Positions 26,153 through 35,345 are shown, counted from the first letter of the stretch. The stretch: 64,000 nucleotides of DNA from an uncultured Collinsella sp. (GCA_900556605.1 USPC01000001.1:36043-100042), one strand, 5' to 3'. The notes: a model not told the origin generated them from the sequence alone. Program-made: numbers and translations.

Positions 26153-27221
26153 ATTTCGATTTGTCGACCTGGGTGACGAAGGCAGCAAACTGTTGTTGGC
26201 GCCTGATCGATGGCACGGGTATTGGCATCACTTTCAAGTCGGAAATATTGATTTGCTGTAAAGTCGCCCCTTTGGTATGGTCGGCGATATAATGCTGGCC
26301 CTCGTTGGAATTCATATATCCCACGAGGTAATCGGGGTCGATTAACCTCGAGTCGTATCGAATTACTGCAATTCCTCGAGTCACATTCATGCCAATGCAA
26401 CTCGCATTCGACCGAACAGTTTGACCAGTTGCGCCTCGAACGACCGTTAATACCTCGGTTCCCTTTAACTCAGTCCTGCGGTACGGATAACCGATTTTTT
26501 CATCGATTCTTTTGACTTCATCAAGACAAAGATAACCATCGACGATGTCCACTGGACGAAGAACGCCCATGTCACCCGTGCCCCCAGGACCAGGCTGAAC
26601 AATACCGTATGAAATACGCGTATTAGGAATAATGAGTTTTTCCAACGGATTTGTATGACCAACATCGCTGAACATCTCGACAAATTGTGATTTGACGACA
26701 TCATCGCAGGCTTTGAGCAGCTTGCGATAATTGCGCCGAACGCTTTGCGCTGCCCAGAGAATGGTCGCGATTCGTTTCTGGTCTTCAATCGACGGAAGCT
26801 CAAACACATAATCGGCAAGGGTCGACCAGTTGATAAAGAAGTTCGTTGAGCCGTGCCTGTTTTCCTGTGCATAGTTCCAAAATCTGTCGTTCTGAAGCAC
26901 CCAAGGCAGGTACTCAGTCGACAGGACGCTCTCATTGGCAGTCTCAAGAACGAACGTCTTCTCCGAGCAGACGCCAGCGAAGTCGACCCTTGAGGCCTTC
27001 CTGAGATGAGGGTTCCTGGATACGAGGAGGAAGTCGCCAGGCTTAAAGCCGTAATAGAACATGGGGCCGATGGTGCTTCCGGCTATTTCGCCTCGTCCAG
27101 CAAGATCAATTTCACCAGATTCAAAATGCTCTCCGGCAACGTAATACAAGAGATTCGTATCGTAACGGTCAGCTCTCGTCTGACAGCGCCTGATGACCTC
27201 GGACAGTTTCACCTTCGTCAT
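26121..27221 (-). CDS. hsdS: Type I restriction specificity subunit HsdS, inverted second copy
   Basis: HsdS carries two target recognition domains (TRDs) that set the methylation and cleavage site. Here TRD1 spans about residues 1-150, ending in the conserved SIEDQKRIATILWAAQ helix. A central conserved region (KACDDVVKSQFVEMF) follows, then TRD2 to about residue 355. The ATG at 27221 has GGAGG upstream. The last 11 residues (FKLGICGGML region) are read from the antisense of the recombinase end, whereas the other HsdS has a normal helical tail, so this copy looks truncated at IR-B. It is divergent from hsdM and may be expressed or serve as an inversion donor. Confidence 0.85.
   Translation of the reverse strand: MTKVKLSEVIRRCQTRADRYDTNLLYYVAGEHFESGEIDLAGRGEIAGSTIGPMFYYGFKPGDFLLVSRNPHLRKASRVDFAGVCSEKTFVLETANESVLSTEYLPWVLQNDRFWNYAQENRHGSTNFFINWSTLADYVFELPSIEDQKRIATILWAAQSVRRNYRKLLKACDDVVKSQFVEMFSDVGHTNPLEKLIIPNTRISYGIVQPGPGGTGDMGVLRPVDIVDGYLCLDEVKRIDEKIGYPYRRTELKGTEVLTVVRGATGQTVRSNASCIGMNVTRGIAVIRYDSRLIDPDYLVGYMNSNEGQHYIADHTKGATLQQINISDLKVMPIPVPSIRRQQQFAAFVTQVDKSKFKLGICGGML
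26151..26169. repeat. IR-B left copy (19 bp)
   Basis: This 19-bp sequence is the exact reverse complement of 31381-31399. It codes for VDKSKF at the end of TRD2 in both hsdS genes, and its first bases overlap the recombinase stop codon. It is a candidate outer inversion site. Confidence 0.75.
26670..26712. repeat. IR-A left copy (43 bp)
   Basis: These 43 bases are the exact reverse complement of 30832-30874 and encode ACDDVVKSQFVEMF in the central region of each hsdS. The flanking hsdS sequences differ widely, so exact identity over this block points to recombination or gene conversion. Confidence 0.85.
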
Positions 27222-27310
27222 GCCGCGCACCTCCAGTAGCTAAATTGTGATTTACAGGCGCAGGATGTCTGAATGGACGGCGATGCTCAGCTCATTTATC
27301 TCGGCAAATA

Positions 27311-27322
27311 TGACGGTATAAT
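27311..27322 (+). promoter_or_regulatory. hsdM promoter -10 region in the hsdS/hsdM divergent gap
   Basis: TATAAT at 27317-27322 is a consensus -10 sequence 44 bases before hsdM. No strong -35 is seen at 17 bp. The reverse strand of the same stretch reads GTGATTATACC, so overlapping divergent promoters are likely. A 12-bp piece of IR-A (AAATTGTGATTT) recurs at 27242-27253. Confidence 0.55.
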
Positions 27323-27365
27323 CACAAGAGCTGTAATTTGTATTTTTAAGCTCATAGGTACCTGA

Positions 27366-28865
27366 ATGACTGAAGAACCGATAAGTAAATCCGAGCTGGG
27401 AAACCACTTACTCGGAGCCTGCGATATCCTGCGTGGTCCCATCAACCAGGACGAGTACAAGAGCTACATCACACCGTTGCTCTTCTTCAAGCGCATCTCC
27501 GACGTCTACGACGAGGAGACCGCCGAGGCTCTAGAGATGTCGGGCGGAGACGAAGACTACGCCGCTCTGCCTGAAAACCACAGCTTCGCGGTGCCGGACG
27601 GCTGCCATTGGCAGGATGTGCGCAACACCGGCGCAAATGTCGGCAAAGCAATCGTAGACGCCATGGTGGGAATCGAACGAGCCAACCCCGATACCCTCAG
27701 CGGCCTTTTCAGCAGCTTCGACGACGCAAGCTGGACGGACAAGGGCAAGCTCTCCGACGAGCGCCTGAAAGACCTCATCGAGCATTTCTCTGCAAAGAAG
27801 TTCGGCAACAGTAGCTACAACGCCGACATGATGGGCGACGCCTACGAGTACCTGATCAAGAAGTTCGCCGACATGCAGAAGAAGAACGCTGGCGAGTTCT
27901 ACACCCCGCGGGAGATCGTGAAGATGATGGTCTCCCTGCTCGAGCCAAAGCCCGGAGAGACCGTCTATGACCCCGCATGCGGCACGGGCGGCATGCTCAT
28001 CGAGGCAGTACGTCAGATGGACAACTCAAGGCTCGCCTACGGCAAGCTCTACGGCCAGGAGAAGAACCTGAGCACGTCTGCCATAGCGCGCATGAACCTC
28101 TACCTCCACGGTGCGAAGGACTTCCGCATCGCCCAGGGGGACACCCTGCGCGACCCCGCCTTCCTTGACGGGAACACCCTCAGGTCGTTCGACTGCGTCC
28201 TCGCCAATCCCCCGTTCTCCCTTAAGAACTGGGGATCCGCAGAGTTCTCCTCGGACCCATGGGGCCGCAACATCTGGGGTGTCCCCACCGACAAGTCGGC
28301 GGACTTCGCATGGGTGCAGCATATGGTCTGCTCCATGGACGAGAAGAGCGGTCGCTGCGCCGTAGTGCTGCCCCAGGGCGCACTGTTCCACGGCGGCAAG
28401 GAGGGCGCCATCCGCAAGGAGCTGCTCAAGTCGGACAAGGTCGAGGCGGTGATCTCGCTCGCGAGCGGCGTCTTCTACAGCACCGGCGTCTCCGCCTGCG
28501 TGCTGTTCCTCCGGAATGACAAGCCTCCGGCGCATCGGGGCCGCGTCTGCATCATCGACGGTACCGAGATCTTCACCGCCCAGCGTGCGCAGAACATGAT
28601 CTCGGAGGAGAACGCTCAGGAGATGCTCTCCCTCTACCATTCCTACGAACCCGTCGTAGAGAAGTGCGCCATCGCAACGCTCGATGATATAGAGCGCGAG
28701 GGTTACGTGCTCTCGGCGAACAATTACGTCGAAAGAAGGCGCGAGGAGATCGAGCCGCCGGCGGAAACCAGGAAACGTTTCTACGACCTCCTTCGCCAGA
28801 CGAGGAAGTCCGAGGAGAAACTCCTTGAGCTGCTCTCAAAGGGAGGCTATGTCGATGGAGAGTAG
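27366..28865 (+). CDS. hsdM: Type I restriction-modification methyltransferase HsdM (copy 1)
   Basis: N6-adenine methyltransferase subunit. The N-terminal HsdM helical domain runs to about residue 150 (YKSYITPLLFFKRISDVYDE). The SAM-binding motif VYDPACGTGGMLIEA is near residue 200 and the catalytic NPPF (CVLANPPFSLKNWG) near 280. The protein has 499 residues. It overlaps the next hsdM by 11 bases. It differs from that copy in its catalytic motif (NPPF rather than NPPY) and in its C-terminal third, so the pair are diverged paralogues rather than a recent duplication. Confidence 0.95.
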   Translation: MTEEPISKSELGNHLLGACDILRGPINQDEYKSYITPLLFFKRISDVYDEETAEALEMSGGDEDYAALPENHSFAVPDGCHWQDVRNTGANVGKAIVDAMVGIERANPDTLSGLFSSFDDASWTDKGKLSDERLKDLIEHFSAKKFGNSSYNADMMGDAYEYLIKKFADMQKKNAGEFYTPREIVKMMVSLLEPKPGETVYDPACGTGGMLIEAVRQMDNSRLAYGKLYGQEKNLSTSAIARMNLYLHGAKDFRIAQGDTLRDPAFLDGNTLRSFDCVLANPPFSLKNWGSAEFSSDPWGRNIWGVPTDKSADFAWVQHMVCSMDEKSGRCAVVLPQGALFHGGKEGAIRKELLKSDKVEAVISLASGVFYSTGVSACVLFLRNDKPPAHRGRVCIIDGTEIFTAQRAQNMISEENAQEMLSLYHSYEPVVEKCAIATLDDIEREGYVLSANNYVERRREEIEPPAETRKRFYDLLRQTRKSEEKLLELLSKGGYVDGE

Positions 28866-30345
28866 AATCCCCCAGGAAGAGCTGAACAACCATCTATGGA
28901 ACGCAGCGGTTCTGCTGCGCACCTACATCGATGCCGGCTCGTACAAGCAATACATATTCCCGCTGCTATTCTTCAAGCGCCTCTCGGATGTTTACGACGA
29001 GGAGACCGCCGAGGCATTGGAAGCCTCTGACGGAGATGCGGAGTTCGCCGCCCTTCCCGAGAATCACAGCTTCGCAATCCCGGACGGCGCCCACTGGTGC
29101 GATGTCCGCGAGGCCACGGAAAACATCGGTAAGGCCATCGTGGGCGCCTTCCGCGCCATCGAGACGGTCAACGGTTCCAAGCTGCGTGGTATCTTCGGCG
29201 ACGCCGCCTGGACTAACAAGAAACGACTTCCCGACCGCCTGCTCAAGGACCTCATCGAGCACTTCAGCGCTATAACGCTCTCCATCGCCAATTGCCCCGA
29301 GGACGAACTCGGTCAGGGCTACGAGTACCTCATCAAGAAGTTCGCAGACGACTCAGGGCACACGGCACAGGAGTTCTACACCAACCGCACGGTCGTCCAT
29401 CTGATGACCGAGATCCTCCAACCCAAACCGGGCGAGTCCATCTATGACCCCACCTGCGGCAGCGCCGGCATGCTCATCTCCTCCATCGCCCACCTCAAAC
29501 AGCACGGAGAGGAATGGCGCAACGTTCACGCCTACGGGCAGGAAATCAACCAGCTATCCTCCGCCATCGGACGCATGAACCTATTCCTGCACGGCGTCGA
29601 GGACTTCGAAATCGCAAACGACGACACGCTGCGGCACCCAGCCTTCCTCGAGGCGGGAAAGCTACGCACCTTCGATATGGTGCTCGCTAACCCTCCCTAC
29701 TCGATCAAGCAATGGGATCGCGAGGCGTTCGCGTCGGACCCCTACGGCCGCAACTTCCTCGGCACCCCGCCGCAGGGGCGGGCCGACTATGCCTTCATAC
29801 AGCATATCCTCAAGAGCATGGACCCGAGGAACGGAAGGTGCGCCATTCTTCTTCCCCATGGCGTACTCTTCCGCAACGAGGAGTCCGGAATGCGCGAAAG
29901 GCTCGTAAGAAGCGATCTCGTTGAGGCGGTCATCGGACTCGGCGCAAACCTCTTCTTCAACTCGCCCATGGAGGCCTGCATCCTCATCTGCCGCAGCGAG
30001 AAAGCGTCGAATCGAAGCAAGAAAATACTGTTCATAGACGCCTCTGCCGAGGTAACCCGCAAGAACGCGCAAAGTTACCTTGAGCCTCAACACATCAAGA
30101 GAATCGTCGATGCCTACCGATCTGACGAGGACATCGAAGGTTTCTCATCCCACGCATCGTTTAGTGAGCTCGAGGACAACGCCTTCTCGCTCTCCATCCC
30201 TCTGTACGTGAAGCCCTCCAATGATGAAAATGCTGACGATAGAAGCATCGAGGAGACGGTAGAAAGCTGGAGAGCCGCCTCCACAGAAGCCGCGTCCCTG
30301 CTCGATAATATTGCTGCAAAATTGCATGAAAACGATGGTGAGTAA
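28855..30345 (+). CDS. hsdM: Type I restriction-modification methyltransferase HsdM (copy 2)
   Basis: A second N6-adenine methyltransferase subunit, 496 residues. The SAM motif reads IYDPTCGSAGMLISS near residue 196 and the catalytic motif NPPY (VLANPPYSIKQWD) near 278, the form most typical of HsdM. Of two in-frame ATGs, 28855 is chosen because GGGAGG lies 8 bases upstream; the earlier one is too close to it. The N-terminal 130 residues resemble copy 1 closely (FFKRLSDVYDEETAEALEAS). Two different HsdM proteins with one HsdR is unusual: they could form a mixed methyltransferase or serve the two HsdS proteins separately. Confidence 0.95.
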   Translation: MESRIPQEELNNHLWNAAVLLRTYIDAGSYKQYIFPLLFFKRLSDVYDEETAEALEASDGDAEFAALPENHSFAIPDGAHWCDVREATENIGKAIVGAFRAIETVNGSKLRGIFGDAAWTNKKRLPDRLLKDLIEHFSAITLSIANCPEDELGQGYEYLIKKFADDSGHTAQEFYTNRTVVHLMTEILQPKPGESIYDPTCGSAGMLISSIAHLKQHGEEWRNVHAYGQEINQLSSAIGRMNLFLHGVEDFEIANDDTLRHPAFLEAGKLRTFDMVLANPPYSIKQWDREAFASDPYGRNFLGTPPQGRADYAFIQHILKSMDPRNGRCAILLPHGVLFRNEESGMRERLVRSDLVEAVIGLGANLFFNSPMEACILICRSEKASNRSKKILFIDASAEVTRKNAQSYLEPQHIKRIVDAYRSDEDIEGFSSHASFSELEDNAFSLSIPLYVKPSNDENADDRSIEETVESWRAASTEAASLLDNIAAKLHENDGE

Positions 30346-30346
30346 C

Positions 30347-31480
30347 ATGACCCACGTTTGCCTGGGCGATGTGGCCCGCGAAATAAAACAGAAGGTCCCT
30401 GCTGGGCAAGAGCTGCCGACGGTCGGCCTTGAGCATCTAGACCCCGGCGAGGTCGAACTCGCCCATTGGGACGAAGGTGCCGAGACCACCTTCACTAAGG
30501 CTTTCTCAAGGGGGCAGGTGCTGTTCGGGCGTCGTAGGGCCTACCTGCGTAAAGCAGCCGTCGCCCCATTCGACGGAATCTGCTCTGGAGACATCACCGT
30601 CATCGCCCCCAAGGACAACCTCTCTCCGAGACTGCTCCCGTTCATCATCCAGAATGACGCCCTATTCGAGCACGCCGTCACCAATTCGGCAGGCTCCCTC
30701 TCGCCAAGAGTCAAGTGGCAGAGCCTTTCGCAATTTGAATTCGAGCTTCCCAGCATCGCTAAGCAAGAAGATCTTGCCGACATACTCTGGACCGCACAAG
30801 AAACGAGGTCTCACTACAGGCAGCTGCTTACAGCCTGCGATGATGTCGTCAAATCACAATTTGTCGAGATGTTCGGAGACCTTCGTTTCGAAAATAAGCT
30901 GATGCCGATTAGGGCGTTGAATGAAGTTGCCTCTTCACGTCTAGGAAAAATGCTCGACTCCAAACATCAGACAGGCGAATGGAGGAGGCCATACCTCACC
31001 AACAGGAACGTTCAATGGTTTAGGTTTGACTTTCAAGAAGTGAACTCGATGGATTTTCCTCCAGCGGATCAGAAAGAGTTCTCACTTCTACCTGGCGACC
31101 TATTGGTATGCGAAGGGGGCGAGGTTGGGCGCTGCGCGATATGGCGTGGGCAAATGAAAGACTGCTATTTTCAAAAAGCCCTTCATCGAGTGCGCTGCGG
31201 AAATGCCATTATCCCTGAGTACCTTTGTTGGTGGTTCAAGATGATGGCAGACGAAGGCTTGCTAACTAGGCATGCGAACACCGCAACGATTGCTCATCTG
31301 AGTGGAGTTCAACTCAAGCAACTAGGCGTCCTCGTTCCTCCCCTTTCTCTTCAACAGGAGTTCGCCGACTTCGCCGCCTCGGTCGACAAATCGAAATTTG
31401 CCGTACAAAAGGCCCTCGATGAGCTAAACGCCACGACGAAGAAAATCTTGAACCAGGAGTTAGGACTCGGAGATGTTTAA
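30347..31480 (+). CDS. hsdS: Type I restriction specificity subunit HsdS, operon copy
   Basis: A 377-residue HsdS with two TRDs separated by conserved helices. TRD1 runs to about residue 140 (ending SIAKQEDLADILWTAQETRS). The central block TACDDVVKSQFVEMFGDL is near 160-180, TRD2 follows to about 340, and the tail FAVQKALDELNATTKKILNQ is the second helical spacer. The ATG at 30347 follows the hsdM stop by one base, with GGTGAG upstream. The end overlaps the hsdR start by 8 bases. Both conserved blocks coincide with inverted repeats shared with the hsdS at 26121-27221, so either half can in principle be exchanged. Confidence 0.93.
   Translation: MTHVCLGDVAREIKQKVPAGQELPTVGLEHLDPGEVELAHWDEGAETTFTKAFSRGQVLFGRRRAYLRKAAVAPFDGICSGDITVIAPKDNLSPRLLPFIIQNDALFEHAVTNSAGSLSPRVKWQSLSQFEFELPSIAKQEDLADILWTAQETRSHYRQLLTACDDVVKSQFVEMFGDLRFENKLMPIRALNEVASSRLGKMLDSKHQTGEWRRPYLTNRNVQWFRFDFQEVNSMDFPPADQKEFSLLPGDLLVCEGGEVGRCAIWRGQMKDCYFQKALHRVRCGNAIIPEYLCWWFKMMADEGLLTRHANTATIAHLSGVQLKQLGVLVPPLSLQQEFADFAASVDKSKFAVQKALDELNATTKKILNQELGLGDV
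30832..30874. repeat. IR-A right copy (43 bp)
   Basis: Exact inverted copy of 26670-26712. Inversion between them would flip about 4.1 kb containing both hsdM genes and swap the TRD1 halves of the two hsdS genes. Confidence 0.85.
31381..31399. repeat. IR-B right copy (19 bp)
   Basis: Exact inverted copy of 26151-26169, coding VDKSKF at the end of TRD2. Recombination between the IR-B copies would flip the whole hsdS-hsdM-hsdM-hsdS block, joining this gene's tail to the other hsdS. Confidence 0.75.
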
Positions 31481-34385
31481 CGAGGACAACACCATCGAGC
31501 AAATGAGCGTCGAGGCGCTTGCCAGCCTTGGCTGGAGATACGTGGCTGCCGAAGACCTCCCGCGCCGCCATGCCGACGTCATGGTCGAGCCCATGGTCAA
31601 GGACGCCCTCATCAGGCTTAACCCGGAGATCGCAGAAGACCCCGATCGCGCCGACGAGATCATCTACCGACTCAGGGCCCTCATTCAGTCCACAAGTCCG
31701 CAGAACCTGGTCTCCACCAACGAGCGGTTCAAAAAGCTCGTCATCGAGGAGAACTCATTCCCCTACGGCAAAGACGGCCGCATGGTCCCCATCCGCTTCT
31801 TTGGCACGGCGGCGGACGGCGATCTTGACAAAAACGAGTACATCGTCACCAACCAGTGGGTCTACCCCCAGGAGCAGGGCGGCAAACGCCTCGACCTCGT
31901 CCTTCTTGTCAATGGATTTCCGCTCGTCATCGGCGAGTTCAAGACGCCGGTGCGCGATTCGATAACCTGGCTCGACGGCGCTGGCGACATCGCTAAATAT
32001 GAGAAGAGCATCCCGCAGATGTTCGTCTGTAGCGCCATCAACTTCGCCAGCGAAGGAAAATGCTATCGCTACGGGTCGGTGAACATGCCTCCCGAGATGT
32101 GGGGACCCTGGCATGAGGGCGACAAGAAGAGCGAGGGCACACTTGCCGACGTCAAGAGAAGCATGGCGTCCATGCTAACCCCCACGAACGTCATGGACAT
32201 CTTCCAGTTCTTCACGCTCTTCGCCACCGACAAGAAGCATCGACGCATCAAGCTGATCTGTCGCTACCAACAGTTCGAGGGCGCGAACCTCATCGTGGAC
32301 CGCGTCCGCGCAGGATACCCGAAGCGTGGCCTCATTTGGCATTTCCAGGGCTCAGGAAAGTCACTGCTCATGGTATTCGCCGCCCAGAAGCTGCGCATGG
32401 TCCCCGAACTCAAGAACCCGACCGTCGTCATCGTGGATGACCGAATCGACCTCGAGACCCAGATCACGGGGACCTTCAACGCATCCGATATTCCCAACCT
32501 CGCAAGCGCCGGCAGCAAGGAGGAGCTTGAGTCCTTCTTCAAGCAGGACATGAGAAAGATCCTCATCACCACCATCTTCAAATTCGGCGAGGTTGCGGGG
32601 ATTCTCAACGAGCGCGAGAACATCATCCTCATGGTCGACGAGGCGCACCGCACCCAAGAGGGCGACCTCGGCGAGAAGATGCGACTCGCCTTGCCAAACG
32701 CCTTCTTCTTCGGCTTGACCGGCACGCCCATCAACCGAACCGACAAGAATACGTTCCACACCTTCGGTGCCAAAGAGGACAAGTCCGGCTACATGAGCCG
32801 CTATTCCTTCGCCGACTCCATCCGCGACCACGCCACATTGCCGCTCCATTTTGAAACCGTTCCCGTCGAGCTCCACGTCAACCAAGAGGTCGTGAACGCC
32901 GCCTTTGACGAAATGACCCGAGACCTCAGCAAAGAGGACAAGGCGGAACTCACCAGGCGCGTCAAGATCGAGTCCGTCATGAAGGCCCCCGACCGCATCC
33001 ACAAGGTATGCGAGCACATCGCCAGGCACTTCAAGTCAAAGGTTGAGCCAGACGGCTTCAAGGCGCAGGTAGTCTGCTACGACCGAGAGTGCTGCCTGCT
33101 GTATAAGGAGGAGCTCGACAAGCTCTTGGGCGCTGATGCAGTCACCATCGTCATGGACACGAACAACGACAAGGAAGACCGCTACAAGGCATACCGTCGA
33201 GATCGCGATGCCGAAGAAAAGCTCCTTGACCGTTTCCGCGACCCGGACGATCCGCTCAAGATTCTCATCGTCACTGCAAAGCTGCTCACGGGGTTCGATG
33301 CGCCCATCCTGCAAACTCAGTACCTCGACAAGCCCTTGCGCGACCACACGCTGTTGCAGGCAATCTGTCGAACCAACCGCGTCTACAACGACAAGAAGAC
33401 ATTCGGTCTCATTGTCGACTATATCGGCCTCTTCGACAACGTCGCCAAGTCTCTGCACTTCGACGAGGCCGAGGTGCAGAAGGTTATAACCAACATCGAC
33501 GAGGTAAAGGCCGAGCTACCCGGGCTTATGCATTGCTGTCTTGAGTACTTCTCAACGGTTAGAGACCGCCGCAGCGCGGATTGGGAGTCCCTTCTCGAAG
33601 CTCAACAATGCCTGCCAACGACAAAGGTGAAAGACCAGTTTGGGGCCGACTTCTCGGTCTTGAACAGAGCGTGGGAAGCCCTTTCACCCGACCCATGTCT
33701 CAATCCCTACAAGCCCGATTTCATCTGGCTCTCGCAGGTCTACGATTCCGTGAGACCGGTAGACAATCGCGGGAAGCTCATCTGGGCAGCGCTCGGGCCC
33801 AAGACAATCGAGCTCGTGCACGAGAACATCACCGTCGAGAGAGTCCGAGACGATGACGACATCCTTGAACTCGACGAGGACATGATCGAACACTTCATCA
33901 ACGACAAGAGCAATACCGAGAAGATCACGCGTAAGCTGGAGATAGATCTCGTCGCCCGAATCCGCAGGCACGATAAGAATGGCAAGTTCCAGAAGCTCGG
34001 CGAGCGCCTGGAGGACCTGAGGGAACGTCACGAGCAAGGTCTCATCAACAGCGTCGAGTTCCTCAAGATGCTCATCGACCTCGCCAAAGAAGCACGAGCC
34101 GCCGAAAAGGAAGTCGTGCCCGAGGAAGAGGAGGACAAGGGCAAGGCTGCTCTCACTGAGCTCTTTAACGGCATCAAGAACGGCGACACGCCTATCATCG
34201 TCGAGAACATCGTCAATGACATTGACGAGATCGTTAAGATAACTCGCTTCGACGGCTGGCAAGCTACCACGGCTGGCGTGAAAGAGGTTAAAAAACAGCT
34301 CCGTGCCATTCTATGGATGCGCTACAAGCTCAAAGACCAGGCTCTTTTTGATAAGGCGTATTCGTATATCGAACTCTACTATTAG
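31473..34385 (+). CDS. hsdR: Type I restriction endonuclease subunit HsdR
   Basis: The motor and nuclease subunit of the type I enzyme, 970 residues. The PD-(D/E)xK-type nuclease is near residue 140-155 (KRLDLVLLVNGFPLVIGEFK). The SF2 translocase follows: Walker A WHFQGSGKSLLMVFAAQKLR near 290, the DEAH-type box LMVDEAHRTQEGDLG near 387 and motif III FFGLTGTPINRTD near 412, with the second RecA domain (LLTGFDAPILQTQYLDKPL) near 605. The C-terminus is helical and probably binds the methyltransferase core. All motifs appear intact, so the system is probably active. A GGGACG hairpin follows 21 bases after the stop. Confidence 0.96.
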   Translation: MFNEDNTIEQMSVEALASLGWRYVAAEDLPRRHADVMVEPMVKDALIRLNPEIAEDPDRADEIIYRLRALIQSTSPQNLVSTNERFKKLVIEENSFPYGKDGRMVPIRFFGTAADGDLDKNEYIVTNQWVYPQEQGGKRLDLVLLVNGFPLVIGEFKTPVRDSITWLDGAGDIAKYEKSIPQMFVCSAINFASEGKCYRYGSVNMPPEMWGPWHEGDKKSEGTLADVKRSMASMLTPTNVMDIFQFFTLFATDKKHRRIKLICRYQQFEGANLIVDRVRAGYPKRGLIWHFQGSGKSLLMVFAAQKLRMVPELKNPTVVIVDDRIDLETQITGTFNASDIPNLASAGSKEELESFFKQDMRKILITTIFKFGEVAGILNERENIILMVDEAHRTQEGDLGEKMRLALPNAFFFGLTGTPINRTDKNTFHTFGAKEDKSGYMSRYSFADSIRDHATLPLHFETVPVELHVNQEVVNAAFDEMTRDLSKEDKAELTRRVKIESVMKAPDRIHKVCEHIARHFKSKVEPDGFKAQVVCYDRECCLLYKEELDKLLGADAVTIVMDTNNDKEDRYKAYRRDRDAEEKLLDRFRDPDDPLKILIVTAKLLTGFDAPILQTQYLDKPLRDHTLLQAICRTNRVYNDKKTFGLIVDYIGLFDNVAKSLHFDEAEVQKVITNIDEVKAELPGLMHCCLEYFSTVRDRRSADWESLLEAQQCLPTTKVKDQFGADFSVLNRAWEALSPDPCLNPYKPDFIWLSQVYDSVRPVDNRGKLIWAALGPKTIELVHENITVERVRDDDDILELDEDMIEHFINDKSNTEKITRKLEIDLVARIRRHDKNGKFQKLGERLEDLRERHEQGLINSVEFLKMLIDLAKEARAAEKEVVPEEEEDKGKAALTELFNGIKNGDTPIIVENIVNDIDEIVKITRFDGWQATTAGVKEVKKQLRAILWMRYKLKDQALFDKAYSYIELYY

Positions 34386-34406
34386 GTAACAGAAGACAGA
34401 CCTCTA

Positions 34407-34449
34407 GGGACGTTCCGCATTAACCATTTCATAGGATGTGGAGCGTCCC
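34407..34449. terminator. Hairpin downstream of hsdR
   Basis: GGGACG-TCC-CAT pairs with ATG-GGA-CGTCCC (34407-34420 with 34436-34449) with one mismatch and one wobble around a 15-base loop. No T-run follows. It probably marks the end of the restriction operon and belongs to the GGGAC-bearing hairpins seen elsewhere in the window. The remaining DNA to 34610 shows nothing else. Confidence 0.5.
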
Positions 34450-34610
34450 AATTTGAACGAGTAACGTCTTGCGATGGGCAAATGTTGCAGACCCAATGGC
34501 TCGACAACCCTTTCATAGTCTGGTGTTTAAGTCTTCACTAGAAGCCATCCACACTTTGTAGTTAATTGATTCCTTCTTCGCAGGCGAAAACGACAATGAT
34601 GTCCGCCCCC

Positions 34611-35345
34611 CTACCTCCCCTCTGCCTTCAGCTTCAGCAGCAAATCACTCAGCTCGGGGCACTTGCTGGAAAGGCGCGTCTGGGCTCGCTCGCCCATCCC
34701 CCACCGTTGGCGGACTTCCTGGGCGCGCGGGCTCACGCGGTAGTCCCCGTCCATCACTTGCTTGAGCAGCTTGGCGGTCACGCGCGCATCGGCCAGAGCG
34801 CTGTGGGCGTGCCCCGTCGACTCGTCGAACTCGATGCCAAACCACGTTGCCGCGTCGCCCAACGAGACGCGCCCGTGGCTGCCCACGTCCATGATCGAGG
34901 TGTAAAACGCCTGCAGGTCGGCCCAGTCCGTAGGAAATGCGGAAAGGTCGATGTGCTTTGCCTGGCACTCGGTCAAAAGCTGTCGACGATCCGCCCCACT
35001 CCAACAAACCACCTGGGCGGAGTAGCGACCGATCCAATCGCTGAGCCTTTTGATCACCACATAGAGCGGATCGGCCATCGCGGTGTCCACAGCCGATATC
35101 CCCGTAAGCTCGCGGACGGGATACGCAACGCCTTCGGTAAATTCTGTCTGCACAAACTGCGAGAACTCACCCATAACGTTGCCGTGGTAATCGAGCTTGA
35201 CGGCGCCGGCCTCAATAATCTCATTGCGCAGCCCACGGCGCTGGCGCTGCTTTGGCACCGGCGCAAACTCAAAGTCCAGCACAATCTGGCGCGCAAAGTT
35301 CGTCGTATCGATAGCCGAGATACACGGCGTCTTTTCAGCTGACAC
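34611..35345 (-). CDS. DEDDh-type 3'-5' exonuclease domain protein
   Basis: A member of the RNase T / DnaQ exonuclease superfamily. The first Asp-x-Glu motif is in QIVLDFEFAPVPKQR near residue 20, the second region in VVCWSGADRRQLLTE near 125, and the HxxxxD motif in GHAHSALADARVTAKLLKQV near 195. I choose a GTG start at 35345 with AAAGG 8 bases upstream (244 residues); a longer frame starts 38 codons earlier without support. This family degrades single-stranded DNA or RNA ends; the specific role is unknown. It converges with hsdR. Confidence 0.8.
   Translation of the reverse strand: MSAEKTPCISAIDTTNFARQIVLDFEFAPVPKQRQRRGLRNEIIEAGAVKLDYHGNVMGEFSQFVQTEFTEGVAYPVRELTGISAVDTAMADPLYVVIKRLSDWIGRYSAQVVCWSGADRRQLLTECQAKHIDLSAFPTDWADLQAFYTSIMDVGSHGRVSLGDAATWFGIEFDESTGHAHSALADARVTAKLLKQVMDGDYRVSPRAQEVRQRWGMGERAQTRLSSKCPELSDLLLKLKAEGR

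Noticed and set aside
27242-27253. AAATTGTGATTT as a third recombination site for hsdS inversion
   Set aside because: Only 12 bp match IR-A and the match is AT-rich; it may be chance without read evidence.
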